Below are positions 1 to 12,229 of a stretch of DNA of 64,000 nucleotides, one piece after another. Within the stretch, counting starts at the first letter, position 1; the number at the start of each line of letters is the position of its first letter. Origin of the DNA: Atopsyche davidsoni (taxonomy: Eukaryota; Arthropoda; Insecta; Trichoptera; Hydrobiosidae); NCBI GenBank assembly GCA_022113835.1, contig JAILWY010000024.1, forward strand, positions 6,576,501-6,640,500, in the 5' to 3' direction. A program made the translations under genes and the position numbers. The notes beneath the pieces were generated by a model. The model saw only the letters and a list, made by a program, of their open reading frames with translations. It ran no database searches and had not been told where the DNA came from.

Positions 1-303
1 GCTACCGTTGCAAGCGAAGAAGCAGCGGAAGGCGTCGAGAGGCAAATGTGGCGGCGTGGCTAAAAAAAAAATTTTTTTTTTTTTGTATACGCAGTCTGTT
101 CGTAAGAGTATCGCTAATTTTGAATTTTCGAATTGCACGTTAGGTTAGGTGTTCAATTTACGATTTTTTCTCGTGACGTCACGTTTCTCATTTATACCAA
201 CAATTTAGGCCATTGGGAATGTTCACTCAATTCGTTGGCAGCTGGCTTTTCTTGCTCGTCTTCGATTTTTGCCCCTTCCAAAAAAATTGACCCATTCGAA
301 TTC

Positions 304-822
304 GGGGGGGTGGGGGGGGGAGTGGGGGTGGGGGGGGGGGGTTTACGGTCGTCAAGTAAGCGTGCTAACCACTAGACTACGCATTTTTTTTTATTTTGCT
401 GTTATTTACAGTGTAATAATACACTGGCGAGCAGCGGGGCGTTTCCGGCGCGCGGTGGGCGTGCGCGGCCGTGTCGCTTACAGAGAGGCTGTCATTGGAG
501 TCGGAGGGGGTGGAGGGGAGGGGGGAGGGGGCGGAAGTAGAGGGGGGGTAAGGGGGGGGGGGAATAAAGGGGGGGGGGGGAGCCTCCGCCAGCTGCTCGA
601 GTGACGTCAGCCGGAGCGTCGAGGCCTACACGCGCTGCAACACAACCGACCATCTACTTTTTGCATCAAGCCAATGACGTCCTCTTTATTATATATATAT
701 ATATAAACATATTTTAATTTTTCAAAATAAAGTCTGCGATCTGCGTTCGTTCGTTTGGCGACGTCTCTGACCCGGTACCGGGGGCGGGCGCCCGAAAAAA
801 AAATCCCCCCCCCCCCCCCCCC
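304..822. repeat. G-runs and CpG-rich, promoter-like block
   Basis: G-tracts dominate 304-342 and 507-580, and a C-run fills 804-822, so both strands can form G-quadruplexes. Between them 425-680 is CpG-rich with TGACGTCA at 602-609, ATTGG near 494 and a CCAATGACGTC motif near 671. This resembles a promoter and could be the distal 5' end of the GATA gene, but no splice donor was found that leads to exon 19926. The ORFs here are Gly-rich shadows. Confidence 0.3.
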
Positions 823-859
823 GACGACGACGGATATTTCGATAAAAAAAACGCGACCG

Positions 860-2029
860 AAACACATTTCTAAAAGAGCCACATACGAGTATATTATATT
901 TTAATAAATATATTTCACAATACGCATGAAACTGCTGAATAGGTTTTTTTTTTAGATATAATTACTTAAATATAAATATAAGCTTACAAAAATGTTTGAA
1001 CTGCACGAAGCCAGAGTTGTTACTCAAATATTACAAATCAAACCTGCCGTGAATACATCAATTCAATTTAAAATGAAAAGTTTCAGTACGTATCATAGAT
1101 GTGTGCAAAATATTTCAGTGGTGTTTATGCACTCACTTTTTTGGCGCGACCAGTTTCGCCAACATGCTTGTCACGAAAACATTACTCAATGTATGTATTG
1201 TGCTTTTAGTAGTGTTAAAAAATACGAGTATATATAATACAATGTAACGCACAGTGCTTACTGAATATGATAAACGGCCTCGATGTGCTGCGGCCAGACA
1301 TTCGTGCAGCCATATCGGATTCTTTCCATCCTTAATGGCCGTCGGTTTCAAATTAAATTAATATAAAATTCACTCACAACTATGCCGCATTCTCTCCGCC
1401 ATACATTGTGCACGCGGCCATCTCGAATTACAGCCGTTTATGAAGCCGAGAGGTACCGAGACGCATTACTTGTGATATTTCCACGAAGCGAACCCGAGCA
1501 AGAGTCAATTACGGGCAGATCTGCATTGTGGTTTGATTTTTAATACTCCATGCGACTGTATTAGTATACAAGTGTCTAACTGAAATATTTTAATTAATTC
1601 AGAGCTTTGAAACAAATATAAGGATAATTATTGTTGAGCGACAAGGCATTTGCTTTGTGAAGATTACGTGAGTCTATTTATTTTCAGTATTTTCATACTT
1701 GGTCATCGTCAGATGAAAAATAAACTAGTTTATATGGTTGTTACCAATTATGCTGAAAATTAATAAACTCATGTGAAGTATAAGAAATACCTTTTATTCA
1801 TCAATAAGGATAATTGTTTTATAATTGCAATGCTACGAAACTAGAACCGAAGAGTAATGGCTATTAGAAGAATTTCTGTTTAGAAGTTTAGAAGTATATT
1901 TTCCCATTAGAAAACCATGAACACTGACTGAAATGTTTTAGTGAAATATGTTGTATACGGTTTTAGTAAAGGGGTTATTTTTTGTTGTTTAACCAATTTG
2001 AACCGTCTTCGGTCCTAATTATATAAGAT
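860..2029. other. AT-rich stretch, no gene recognised
   Basis: No ORF with protein-like composition. Near 1630-1750 there is a diverged copy of the hairpin repeat family also seen at 26575 and 39475 (shared GACAAGGCATTTG and a GGTCATCGTCAGATG segment). Confidence 0.4.
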
Positions 2030-2105
2030 TGGGATTCGGGACAGGAATCAAACCGAGGACTCTCATTCAAGAGAGTCCACGATCCAACCACTGAGCCAAT
2101 AAGCC
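2030..2105 (-). repeat. tRNA-related SINE head
   Basis: Read on the minus strand it starts GGCTTATTGGCTCAGTGGTT, with an A-box-like TGGCTCAGTGGTTGG, and later has a B-box-like GGTTTGATTCC. It lacks a clean acceptor stem, so it is a tRNA-derived element and not a working tRNA gene. Confidence 0.45.
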
Positions 2106-2884
2106 AACAATATATTTATAAGTGTGTTATTCTGCTTATTGTGTTATTTCACCTGAATTGGATTGAACTCGTATTCGGTTTGCCGGAGCTCTTGTTACGG
2201 GACTAGTTTATTGCTTTTGCTAAGTAAATGTCGATTGTTTTGGTCTATTGTTCCGGCGGCCATTGTGGGAGAGTAAGTGCCTGTGCCAAGTGCGTTATTA
2301 AATCAATTTAACACTTCCTGATTGCGTTTCCTACCTTTTGCAATTCTCGGCTACCTTAGTGTAGCATACTAGATTGAAATAACAATTCTGCCAGCGGATT
2401 CGGCGTACTCGGAAATTAGCTCGGCGCGTTAGCTGTTAGTGTGCAGTCGATAAATCGCACAAAAAATATCGACACAACCTTAAGGCTTCTAACTTGCTAC
2501 CGACTTGAAATAAATCAATAGCATCCTAGGTTACCTGCATGTTGTGTCACGACGTGTGTAGGAAGCATTAAATATTATTATAGCTTATGTTAATAGAATA
2601 TATTCCTATCCTAGGTCAGCCTTACTAATTCGGCCGTACTTTCGTAAGCACCGCATCCACGATAGTTTCCTCCTTCCAATGCCCATTTTTCCTTTGATTA
2701 TTCCTTGAACAATCAGCTGTAGCATGCTACATTTATTATTGCGAAAAATATATCCAAAACTTTTGTACAATCGTCGCATTATGTGACGCGATCAAGCCAT
2801 GGTGTTTTAGATATTCTCCCATAAAGCTATATATCAGTTTTTTTGCATTGTAGTGCACAAAAAACTTGCCACAGATTATTATTT

Positions 2885-3010
2885 GATTATTACAGATTTG
2901 AACCCACATCCCCTGGCTTACACAGCCGGTGTACTAACCCTTGTACTAACGAATCGAGAATTTTTAACATTCATACTCTACATATGAACCAACGTGCCCA
3001 GGCCAACAAA
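2885..3010 (-). repeat. tRNA-derived SINE, truncated copy
   Basis: Reverse complement of the element at 9655-9890 and 45254-45510: it shares the CATATGTAGAGTATGA and TTAGTACACCGGC segments and the GGGTTCAAATC B box. The tRNA-like part is preserved best. Confidence 0.6.
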
Positions 3011-3259
3011 TATTATATCAGTGGTAGTGGCAATTTGTTGCTGCGTTTTTTCGCAGAGCTTGCGTGTAAGGCAGCGAGCCTCACCTGCGGCGACGGTGCG
3101 ATTAGTCACAGTACAGGTGTGATTGTTGTGATTTCGCAGGCCTGAGTGGCAAGCCAGGCGAGGTCAGGCTTCTGAGGTCGGCTGCCGGTCACTGGGGTGC
3201 TCCCAGGGGTACAAACTAACGGGGCTGTCGCAGGCAAGGACCTCAGTACCTGACTCCAG

Positions 3260-4090
3260 ACCAGGGCTGCCCAACCTTTTTATCCCTCTTTAAATGCCTC
3301 TGATCATATTAGTGACCATTTCGCTCTTTCCAATGCCCAATTCTTTCTTCGATTTTTCCTTGGCCAGAATAGACCTTACGCTTCTTTACCATCGTCAAGA
3401 CTTCTCGTTGGTCAACCCATGCTTTTTTAAAACACACTTTAGGCGGGTACCAAATTGACTGAACTAATGTGTAAAATTGCACGTGTGAAATCTAGTCTAT
3501 ATATGATTTGCATGTAGTCAAATAAATCGTTTCCTATAAAAAGTTGAACCACTCTTCATACACACTTTGCGGATTACTTGGCATCACAACAACACCACTT
3601 TGTCCCAAAAATTATTCAATTATCATTATCTGACCACTCCACTTCTTCATTGTCACTTTGTTGACAGTATTGGTAGAAGTAACGTTGACGAGTCCTAAAC
3701 AAACATTTCGAGCTGTAAACCTAAAGAATAAAATGACCTTCTGCCGCTTTTAGAGTAAACACATTCAAAAACGTATTTATATGCATCTTACACAAAGTAC
3801 CTTTGTATTTTGTCTTCACTTTGAGTTTATTAAACATTTTTGTATTCACATAACACATTCAAAAACGTATTAATATGCGCCCCGTCTTCAGGCAGCAGTC
3901 TGCGGAACGGGTACTAGTACCCACCTTTCCTTTAGTGTGTTAATTATTCTCCTATACAGCCACATTTCTGTGGCCTCAATAGCTGTCTTTGGATTCAGCT
4001 CCATAGAGGAAAACTAAGACTCTCTCCACTACTGTTGAAATTGAAGTTTTCAATCAACTCTCTGCTAATTTGATATCAGACTGCTTTGCT
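3260..4090 (-). pseudogene. LINE reverse transcriptase C-terminal fragment, split by a piggyBac-like insert
   Basis: On the minus strand 3945-4090 reads in pieces as FLYGAES and EATEMWLYRRII, and 3300-3426 continues as AWVDQREVLTMVKKRK. These match the end of the reverse transcriptase of common insect non-LTR elements (LYGAE ... EAFEMWxYRR ... SWVD). The two pieces flank the element at 3431-3939. Frameshifts show it is dead. Confidence 0.55.
3431..3939 (-). mobile_element. piggyBac-like element, internally deleted copy A
   Basis: It is bounded by TTAA at 3427-3430 and 3940-3943, with ends CACACTTTAGGCGGG and CCTTTAGTGTG. The subterminal palindrome GGGTACTAGTACCC is shared with copy B. It carries a remnant of the transposase N-terminal region, as in copy B. 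A 25-bp segment (ACACATTCAAAAACGTATT...) is duplicated around a small nested insert at about 3784-3852. Confidence 0.7.
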
Positions 4091-4534
4091 CAGGTTTTCT
4101 GACTTGAATATGCAATACCATTTTTTTTTTAAGTGATCTACTTCTATATTTTGTATTGTGGTGACCTTCGGGGCGCCCCTGGAATTACAAGCAGGAAGTG
4201 GGAACAGAGGCCACTCACGGACTTCTAGTAATATTATAACGGTCGCCATATATTACAACCGATGTTTATAAACTGAAGCACGGAGACCAGCTCGAGGTGC
4301 GAAGGCTGCATGGCGAGCTGCAATGAGTGATTCAACCGTGCAAATGATCAAGCACACATATAGATCATTCAAATCGTGACTAATGCACCTTTAACTGGTG
4401 CCAAACAAAGTTGCAAAACCCGCCGTGACTAATCACTCAGAGCGGATTTTGCAACTCGATTTCTTCTAATCGTAAAATAGAATTAATCAAACCACCATAT
4501 TGATCCGCAAAATCTGCTCTGGATATCCTTAAGG

Positions 4535-4935
4535 AGGCTGATCTCTTGGGTGGGTCCATTTTCGTGTTTTTTGATAACTTAAGATAACATTTTAACACAA
4601 CACAAACAAAAATCTAAAAATCTTTCCCGATTGAAGTTTGTTAATATAGGCATTTGGAGATCATTATAGATCGTCGGATCTAGAACCCTAAGCAATTAGG
4701 TGTCTTTTTTTAAATTAAAATTAAAAGATTACATATAAACCTACGGAAAGGCATTAGTTTAAATATTCAAAAAGAAAAAAACTTAAACAAACTTCGGTTT
4801 TGAAAAATCGTCATTTTATCAAATTTTTCAACATCTTCGAGACTATGTTTGACCTTGAAAAGAATTTATATATTTTTTTAATATTCTGTAAAAAAAATTC
4901 ATGGGCCCATCAAAGGGATCGGCCCCCTTAATGAG
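4535..4935 (-). repeat. MITE-like repeat 'X', diverged copy
   Basis: Reverse-orientation relative of the repeat at 24665-25190, 34223-35099, 40440-40940 and 54970-55540. It ends near AAGGGATCGGCCCCCTTAA. Flanking segments at 4270-4530 and 4940-5110 both contain an AACCCGCTCTGGGT-type motif, so X may have inserted into another repeat. Confidence 0.45.
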
Positions 4936-5111
4936 AACTAATAAACCGTGACTAATTGATTAATCAACAACTGATGTTGTAAACCCGCTCTGGGTCATTC
5001 GGTCGTTGCATAAAAATAATCAAGCAACCGTATCGATCATTCCAATAGTGATTAAAGTGTTGATTAATTTTATACGAAGCCACAAAACCCGCTCTGGGTA
5101 TCCTAAATAAT

Positions 5112-7080
5112 AATATTTACCACTTTGAAGTAAAAGTCCTTTATTCGACTGATAATAGTAACTGGTCTATTGTATTTTTTATGCACACATCTCTAAAATA
5201 AAGGCACACCATTGACTAATAGAAAATTGCGTAACCGGCTGAAAGTTCGCATATATATTATAATTTTTTTTTTGGGCATTGGCCGTGGCTTTTCAATGCG
5301 CATATTGTATTATTTAAAATTGCATCATTTTAAAAAAATAAAAAGCGCCGACAAGTCTGCTTCGAGGCCGGTGGCTTTGCGGCTCAACGGTCGAAAACAT
5401 GGTTTCCATGGATTTTTCAGGCTTGCGGTCAGCTTATCATGGGGAATGTGGCCGACCGGCTCCGAGGAACAGCCGAGAACTAATCCGAAGCTGTTGACTC
5501 AGAAAACGTGGCCTTTGTTTATACATTTTAAAATTATCAATATTTTTTTTTTTAGATAAAGACAATAATATTTACATCGAGCCACTCTTGCACGCGTTTT
5601 CTACTCAAAATCGCATTTTTCACACACACTAAACCAAACTCGTACAAAATATGCGTGCACAGTGCATCATACAAAAAAATATTTATTTTATATAATATAG
5701 TACATAAGAAATGTGGTTTTTTCTCGTATAAACCTGTAATGCTCATACAAATAATCAAAACTATATATATATTATAATTTGTTGCTCGATCCAGTGTAAA
5801 TATAATATATAATTTTCAGATACGCGGCAAGTAGGTTTTCAATATACTACGTACTTACAAGGCACGGCTTGTATAGTTGATGCATAATATATTTATACAT
5901 ACTGCGATATATATGTTTACAAATGTCTACGTTCCATGATGGCGGACTGGCAATGCTGATAAGGGAATTTTATGGTTTTCTACCAAGCGCGAGAGCGGTC
6001 GAGTGCACTCGGCATGAATCAATCAAAACATTGATTTATTATACGGTCATTAAATATCACACCCGATGAATTCGTGTTATATATACATATTTGTTGAAAT
6101 AATTTATTTTAAAATTTCTAGTTAGAAAATTGTTTACTTTAATGCAATAAATTAGAATCCAGCTGAACACACTCAAAATGTGTCAAAAAAATATTTCCCG
6201 TTATTTTAAACCATTTTTAGAGTCGTGAGTCGCTGATTCTTCCTTTCACCCCCTTAAATCATTCGTCATCCACTTAAAGGTTGATTTACATGTCTTTTCA
6301 TATATATCGAATGTTTTATAGTATCTAAGGATGATTTACGATGACAGTGGCTCAACTAAAAATGATAATAATACAAAAATATATTTGTGGTACCTTGGAG
6401 ACAATTTTTATACGTATTATTTATTTAAATATAACAAGAAAAAATACATAATATAACCTATCACTTTCTTTCTGATTGGTATGATCTCACTTTTCAAAGA
6501 CGTGATCTACTATAACGAATTATTTTATTACGTCAACTCAACTCTAATTGATACAAAAATCTATATTGATAATAAATTCACTTCGGCGCTTCTCTCTGTT
6601 TTTCGATAAGCCTCTTTATTAAGAGTTGAGTGTTTATTAAATGAGTTAAGTATAGAAGGTTTGGGGATCCACTACACTATTTTTCCCTTAGAAAACCATG
6701 AACAATGGCAAATGGTCGTCAACTTTCTCTGAAGAGAGGCACTTGATGAAAATACAGCTTATTAATTATAAATCGAGGGATAGGTGCATACTAAAACTGC
6801 TACTTCTTGGACATTATACGTGCGTCCTCTTCTACTTTGAGAGGTATTGTTACACTATATATTCATCGCGTCGTGTTATCTATTATTCGAGTGTGAATAC
6901 AAGTGGATACAACCTCCCCGCTCTCCCCATTAAGTTGCTTGTCTGCATATGTAAAGGATTGGTAATGGATGTGCTCTAGAAGTAACTTGTCGAGTTGGGG
7001 AGGCTCCTGCTATTGTTTTCGTATCAGATCTAAACACCAGAGATTTGTAAGAAAAGGATTATATAATAATGCTATTGGGC
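5112..7080. other. AT-rich stretch, no gene recognised
   Basis: The ORFs of 60-115 codons here lack recognisable domains. Near 6690 and 6900-6990 are fragments of two dispersed repeats: one with AGAAAACCATGAACA, also near 1911, 7104, 8588 and 26361, and one with a CATTACCGATCC-type segment, also near 26210, 31090 and 58940. Confidence 0.35.
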
Positions 7081-7142
7081 ACGACCCATTACAGTATTTT
7101 CCCCTTAGAAAGCCATGAGCACCGGTTCGGCATGAGTACTGG

Positions 7143-7933
7143 GTGCGCCATATTTTATGTCGGTTTGTGAAAACGCAGCAAAAAGGGCACATTTTGCTTT
7201 GGCCAATAAAGACGGTCACTTGATTGATGTTGTATTCAAAAACCGGTTTAAATAAATTATAAAGAATTAAATAAAATAAAAATGCATTATATATAGAAAT
7301 CGGTGGCTTTTTTTCTTAAAGTTATGTATTATTCACACACCGACATAAAATATGGCGCACTCTATAAATGCTCGGTGGCGTGAACCTCTGAGGAGAGGCA
7401 CTTGATAAGGCTATTGCCGACTAAATTCTTTGCGATTCTCGTAGTGGATCGATAGCAGAGTTCGTTGCAGCTCAAGAGCGCCTCGACGCGGTCGACTCGC
7501 TATCTCTCTGCGGTTGTAGCAGCAAGTTACCGGTTCAAGATTAAAAGCATTTAAATGCATTGTAAAGAACCAAATTGAATAAAAATACTTTATATATAGA
7601 AATCGGTTACTTTTTTCCTTAAAGTTATGCATTATTCACACACCGACATAAAATATGGCGCACGCTGAAAATGCTCGGTGGGGTGGACCTCGGAGGAGAG
7701 GCACTCGATAAGGCTATTGCCGACTAAATTCTTTGCGATTCTCATAGTAGATCAATAGCAGAGTTCGTTGCGGTTGTAGCAGCAAGTTACCGGTTCGGAA
7801 TAGAAGCAGTTATCTCGTATTCAAATACATTGTAAAGGACCAAATTAAATAAAAATACTTTATATATAGATATCCGTGATTTTTTTTCTTAAAATTATGT
7901 ATTATTCACACACCGACATAAAATATGGCGCAC
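7143..7933. repeat. MITE and tandem array sharing its terminal repeat
   Basis: An element with inverted ends GTGCGCCATATTTTATGTCG occupies 7143-7360. Its right end is then repeated at 7663 and 7933, each with about 270-300 bp of shared sequence in between (GCTCGGTGG, GAGGAGAGGCACT, GTTGTAGCAGCAAGTTACCGG). The same ends define a compact element at 18020-18175. Confidence 0.65.
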
Positions 7934-8053
7934 ACTGAAAATGCTCGGTGGGGTGAACCTCTGAGGAGAGCCACTCGATAAGGCTATTGCCGACTAAATT
8001 CTTTGCGATTCTCATAGTGGATCGATAGCAGAGTTCGTAGCTCGGTCGGCTCG

Positions 8054-8299
8054 CTATCTCTCTGCGGTTGTAGCAGCAAGTTACCGGTTCGGGATTAGAA
8101 GCAGTTATCTCGGCGTTATCTCCCGTGATAAGGCGGCCACGTGGCGGCGGCAGATAAGCGCGAACTGACCAGCGCAAACGCGGAGGTGCGCGAGGGCCAG
8201 CCCAGGAGCTATCTCGGCCACTGGTCTTGCAGAGATACGCCTTCGTTGTTTGGTCAACAATCAATAAGCATGCTTTTCGACCAGATAACCGGTAGATAA
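8054..8299. promoter_or_regulatory. Cluster of eight GATA-factor binding motifs
   Basis: WGATAR sites on either strand occur at 8054, 8105, 8116, 8126, 8152, 8209, 8283 and 8294, with a CACGTG E-box near 8138. The density is far above background for a six-base degenerate motif. The segment is GC-richer than its flanks. It lies 12 kb upstream of the first recognised GATA exon and could be an autoregulatory enhancer. Confidence 0.4.
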
Positions 8300-9650
8300 G
8301 CCCCCAACACACGTCGCAGCACAATGACTTCCAATTAGCCAATAGCGTACTGCTACTTTGCGTTGCTTGCTTACCCAAAATAACGCGACGCCACTGACTG
8401 ATTGCAAATCGTTGTATCAAATTTATGGTATACCCTATTACGCTGAAGCACAGTCAACACAAAATCAATGTAACTTGTAAAGAAAAGATTATATAATAAT
8501 GCTATTGGATATCACTAATACGCAGACTTTCCTTCCAATATAAAACTGCGGATTGGAGACCCACTACACTCTTTTCCCCTAAGAAAACCATGAATACCAA
8601 CTCAGCATTAATATATACTGGGAATACTTGAAATACCATGGGTTGATATTATCACTCGCGCAAAGAAAGAAAAAGTTTAAAGCATTATAGCTGTATTTGT
8701 AGATATACCGATAAAAGCCTACTGCAACTGTTTATATATGAAAATAATAAAAAATAACCTAACGTGGATGTGGAATTTAAGCCAATGGCTTGAAGTCAGA
8801 AGTACACATATAAAGTTGTCCCATAACATATTATATAAATATCATAAATCAATTGATGATTTCAGGGGAGAATATCCGCTTCTTAAAACCGGTAATATAT
8901 AATTTAATTTTAAACTATTTTAAATAAATCATAAAATCAATAATTTAAGTGAAAACTTGACACTAGTAAAAACCCAATTTCATTTTCGTACAAGAATCTA
9001 TTAATTGAAAAAATAGAGGGTATCAATTGATTTTGAAGTTGTTTGAAATATTTAATGATAATTCATCCAAGTTGATATTTTATATATAATTAGTTTACAA
9101 AGGTAACCAGTGCTATCTAGATTATATTATAAATACAGATTTCGATTTTCTAGCATTAAAATGATAACTCAATTTGCTTATTTACAAAATATTATCAGCT
9201 GATGTACATGTCACCAAACATTCAATCTAAATTCTGTGTCATTTTAATGATAAGCTTATAATGAGGTTAGGTTATGTTAGAATGATCAAATATTATAACT
9301 CGGTTACAAGCACTAGTCATGTATATATATATATAATCTTCTTCTAGTGCTTCTCCTAGGAAACGTTGGTGACCATTTCACTGAATTTATTTTGTCTCAA
9401 ACAAAGGCTATAAAATAAATACATTTAGATGCCCATAAAGGATTTTTTTCTGGTTGGAGCTGTATGAAAAATAAGTCTTTGAGCATAGTCGGAATAAATT
9501 GAAAAGCATCTGAAATAAGCTGCCTACACACAGTGGCTGGCCAATTACGTCTTAATTTGCTTTGTTTAATCAAAACTGCATAAATCATTGAAAATAAGAG
9601 GACGCCATCGCTTAATCAGAATATCGAATACAAATAAAAAGTAAATATGC
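8300..9650. other. AT-rich stretch, no gene recognised
   Basis: Only AT-rich DNA and repeat fragments (AGAAAACCATGAATACC near 8580; a LINE 3' tail-like CTTCTTCTAGTGCTTCTCC near 9340). No ORF with protein character. Confidence 0.35.
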
Positions 9651-9654
9651 TTAT

Positions 9655-9890
9655 ACGTATGTCTATTTTTTGGATTGGACGTCAATCAGATGCGTATTTA
9701 TTACCCATTATGGGTTTATTATATTATTATATGATACATACATATTGGTTGGCCCGGGCACATTGGTTCATATGTAGAGTATGATTGTTAAAAATTCTCG
9801 ATTAATGGAAGTGATTCGTTAGTACAAGGGTTAGTACACCGGCCGCGTAGGCCAGGGGATGTGGGTTTCTTGAATAATCTTCTCATATTA
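9655..9890 (+). repeat. tRNA-derived SINE copy
   Basis: It matches 45254-45510 over the leader (TTTTTTGGATTG, GTCAATCAGATGCGT), the ACATTGGTTCATATGTAGAG segment and the tRNA-like TTAGTACACCGGCCG. It is truncated after GATGTGGGTTT, losing the B box. Confidence 0.6.
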
Positions 9891-10167
9891 GTGAAAAAAT
9901 ATGCTTATTTCGATATTTAGAGCAAGCTTACTCAATTCAATGTAAATACGACATAATTACAGTTTCAGCAGAGCAAACCACACCGCATCGGAAAAATATC
10001 ACAATGGAATTTAATCAATTTTTTTTGTCGTGTCAAAACGGCGGCGTCCATTTTGTATTTTTTTTTTTTTTTGTGTCGGTCGGAGATAAAAAACGGTGGA
10101 ATATTCCGAGAGCGTCTCGGCGGCGACCCGCGCCGGCCGAGGTCAAGGAGCATCGCGTCTCGCGACC

Positions 10168-10388
10168 GAGCCGAGCCGCCTGCACACGCCGCCACACAAC
10201 ATGCACCGACCGGCAATCCGGCTTGTACACTCAGACTGTAATAATAATTCATTCTTTTGTGAGTAAGTTCCACTAGGACAGCTGCAGTGGGAAAAACTGA
10301 AGCGCTCCGGTTGACGCGTCACAAACGAGAGCCGAGCCGCCTGCACACGCCGCCACACAGCATGCACCGACCGGCAATCCAGCTTGTA
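10168..10388 (+). repeat. 161-bp direct duplication, second copy interrupted by mariner
   Basis: The unit beginning GAGCCGAGCCGCCTGCAC at 10168 restarts at 10329. The second copy is cut at TA (10387-10388) by the mariner, and its remainder resumes at 11672 (ACTCAGTC..., GAGTAAGTTCC, GACAGCTGCAGTGGG). The first copy is therefore a natural empty site. Confidence 0.8.
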
Positions 10389-11669
10389 CGAGGGCTGCTA
10401 TTTATACATCCGGAATAAAATGAAATAACTATCATTGACTGTTAAATATGGTTTTATTGCTTTTCAAAATATTCGCCGTGATGATCGATGCACTTTTGCA
10501 TTCGGTGAAACCAGTTTTCATAGCACTTTTTCCAATCGGAAGGCGGTATCTCCAAAACATGATCTTTGAATGCCTCAACGGCTTCTTCTCGTGTTGTTAA
10601 TCGTTGTCCACGTAATTTATTATTCACGGTTGGAAATAAAAAGAAGTCATTGGGAGCCAAATCAGCGCGGATGACCCGTTAATTCCACCGTTTCACCCTC
10701 CAAATATCGGGTCGTTTCACCTGAAGTGTGACAGCTTGCGTTGTCGTGATGGAGAATGATTCTGCGTTGTGGATTGTTCTTCCTAATTTCTGAAAAGACT
10801 TCTGGCAAACAAACGGTCGTGTACCACGTCGAATTAACAGATTTACGATTTTCTAGTAGTACAGTAACCACGTGTCCATCTATACCAAAAAAACAGGCGA
10901 CCATTTGCTTCAAAGTGCTTTTCGCACGAGCAACTTTTGTTGGGCTCGGCTCATGTTGGAACACCTATACTGTTGATTGTTGCTTAGTTTCAGAGTCATA
11001 TGCATAAATCCAGGATTCATCACCTGTGTAGATATTGTAAACAGCTTTTGATGCACCACGATTGTACTTTTTTATCATATTTTTGCACCAATCGACACGA
11101 GCCTGTTTTTGATCTATTGTCAAGTTGTGCGGTATCCAACGCGAACTAATTTTTTTTGCAGCAAGTGTTTGTGTAATATCTTATGTATACTTGTCATACT
11201 AATGCCCAAGGACGCCTCTATCTCTGGATATGTAACATGACGATCATGCATTATTAGTTCACGCACTACGTCGATGTTTCGTGGCACAACAACTGATTTA
11301 GGCCGACCATCTTTAATTTCGTCCGTGGGCATACGACGTCCACGATTAAACTCACTAAACCAGTGATACACAGTGGTCTTCGATGGTGCTCGATCCCCAA
11401 AAGTCGAACTGAGTTGATCGATGCTCTGCTGTTGAGTTAGACCACGTCGAAAATCATAATAAATCATCGCACGAAAATTTTCTCGAGTTAAATCCATTGT
11501 GACAATGACACGCAATTTTCAATATCGCGCCACACAACGAAAACAATTTATTGACTCATTGAAATAAGCTCATTCTACAGCCAAAGAGTCCCATTTTCAA
11601 ATGTAATAATTAGTTTTTAAATATTATTTATGTAGTGGCCAGTTCCGGATACTTAAATAGCAGCCTATG
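10389..11669 (-). mobile_element. mariner (Tc1/mariner) element
   Basis: A 1.28-kb element with inverted ends CGAGGGCTGCTATTTATACA and, on the other strand, CATAGGCTGCTATTTAAGTA, flanked by TA on both sides (10387-10388 and 11670-11671). Size and structure are those of a full-length mariner. The transposase gene is on the minus strand and broken. Confidence 0.9.
10454..11515 (-). pseudogene. mariner transposase, inactivated
   Basis: The N-terminal helix-turn-helix part starts at 11515 (MDLTRENFRAMIYYDFRRGL; YHWFSEFNRGRRMPTDE). Catalytic Asp regions are visible as GDESWIYAYD, HHDNASCH and APNDFFLFP, the DD34D pattern of mariners. Three lesions are seen: a frameshift in a run of eight A (about 11150), a TAG stop after STV (about 10966), and a deletion of about 8 bp before DLAPND (about 10670). 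The element cannot make an active enzyme. It has no link to the GATA gene beyond its position. Confidence 0.9.
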
Positions 11670-12229
11670 TACACTCAGTCTATAAAAATAATACTTTTTT
11701 TTGTGAGTAAGTTCCGATAAGACAGCTGCAGTGGGAAAAACTGAAGCGCTTTGGCTGACGCGTCACAAACGAGATGGTCTCGCACAGAATACGCAAAGTG
11801 AACTCGAAATAAGCGTAGGGTTCTCATCTGTGCAGTATTGCATCTTTCAGCTGATTTTATACGAAAAAAGGAAGGAGGGAGCTTGCGTGGATGCGGAATT
11901 CACGAGTGCAGCCGAATTAGCATGACTGCCCCCCCCCCCTCATATTGAACAACCCCAAGGGGTCCTTAAAAACTTAAAATTGATTTGGGAGTCCCTGAAC
12001 AACGTCAGGGGGTCCGCGCAAGGTTTAATATAAAATAATAAAATTGTGAGTCATTTTTATTAATATGGAAGTTAAAATAAATAACAATGAATACATTATT
12101 AGCGATTTTTACGTCGTAAGTAAAATATTAATATAGACAGGTGCATCAAATACAGGTAATAACAGGCATCGCGGTACTTGCACCAACTAGTCTATAATGT
12201 GAATTTATGTAGTTTTTCAACCAGGGTCC

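Noticed and set aside
1..60. Coding exon at the window start
   Set aside because: All frames are short or end in a lysine/phenylalanine homopolymer, and no consensus donor follows.
269..604. 111-codon glycine-rich ORF
   Set aside because: It reads through G-runs; low complexity and no splice or domain support.
7902..8420. 172-codon minus-strand ORF
   Set aside because: It runs across MITE array units and the GATA-site cluster; part of it repeats at 7411-7632 only because the DNA is repeated.
10004..10276. Four overlapping ORFs on both strands
   Set aside because: They lie in the GC-rich duplicated unit beside the mariner; composition artefacts that mirror each other.
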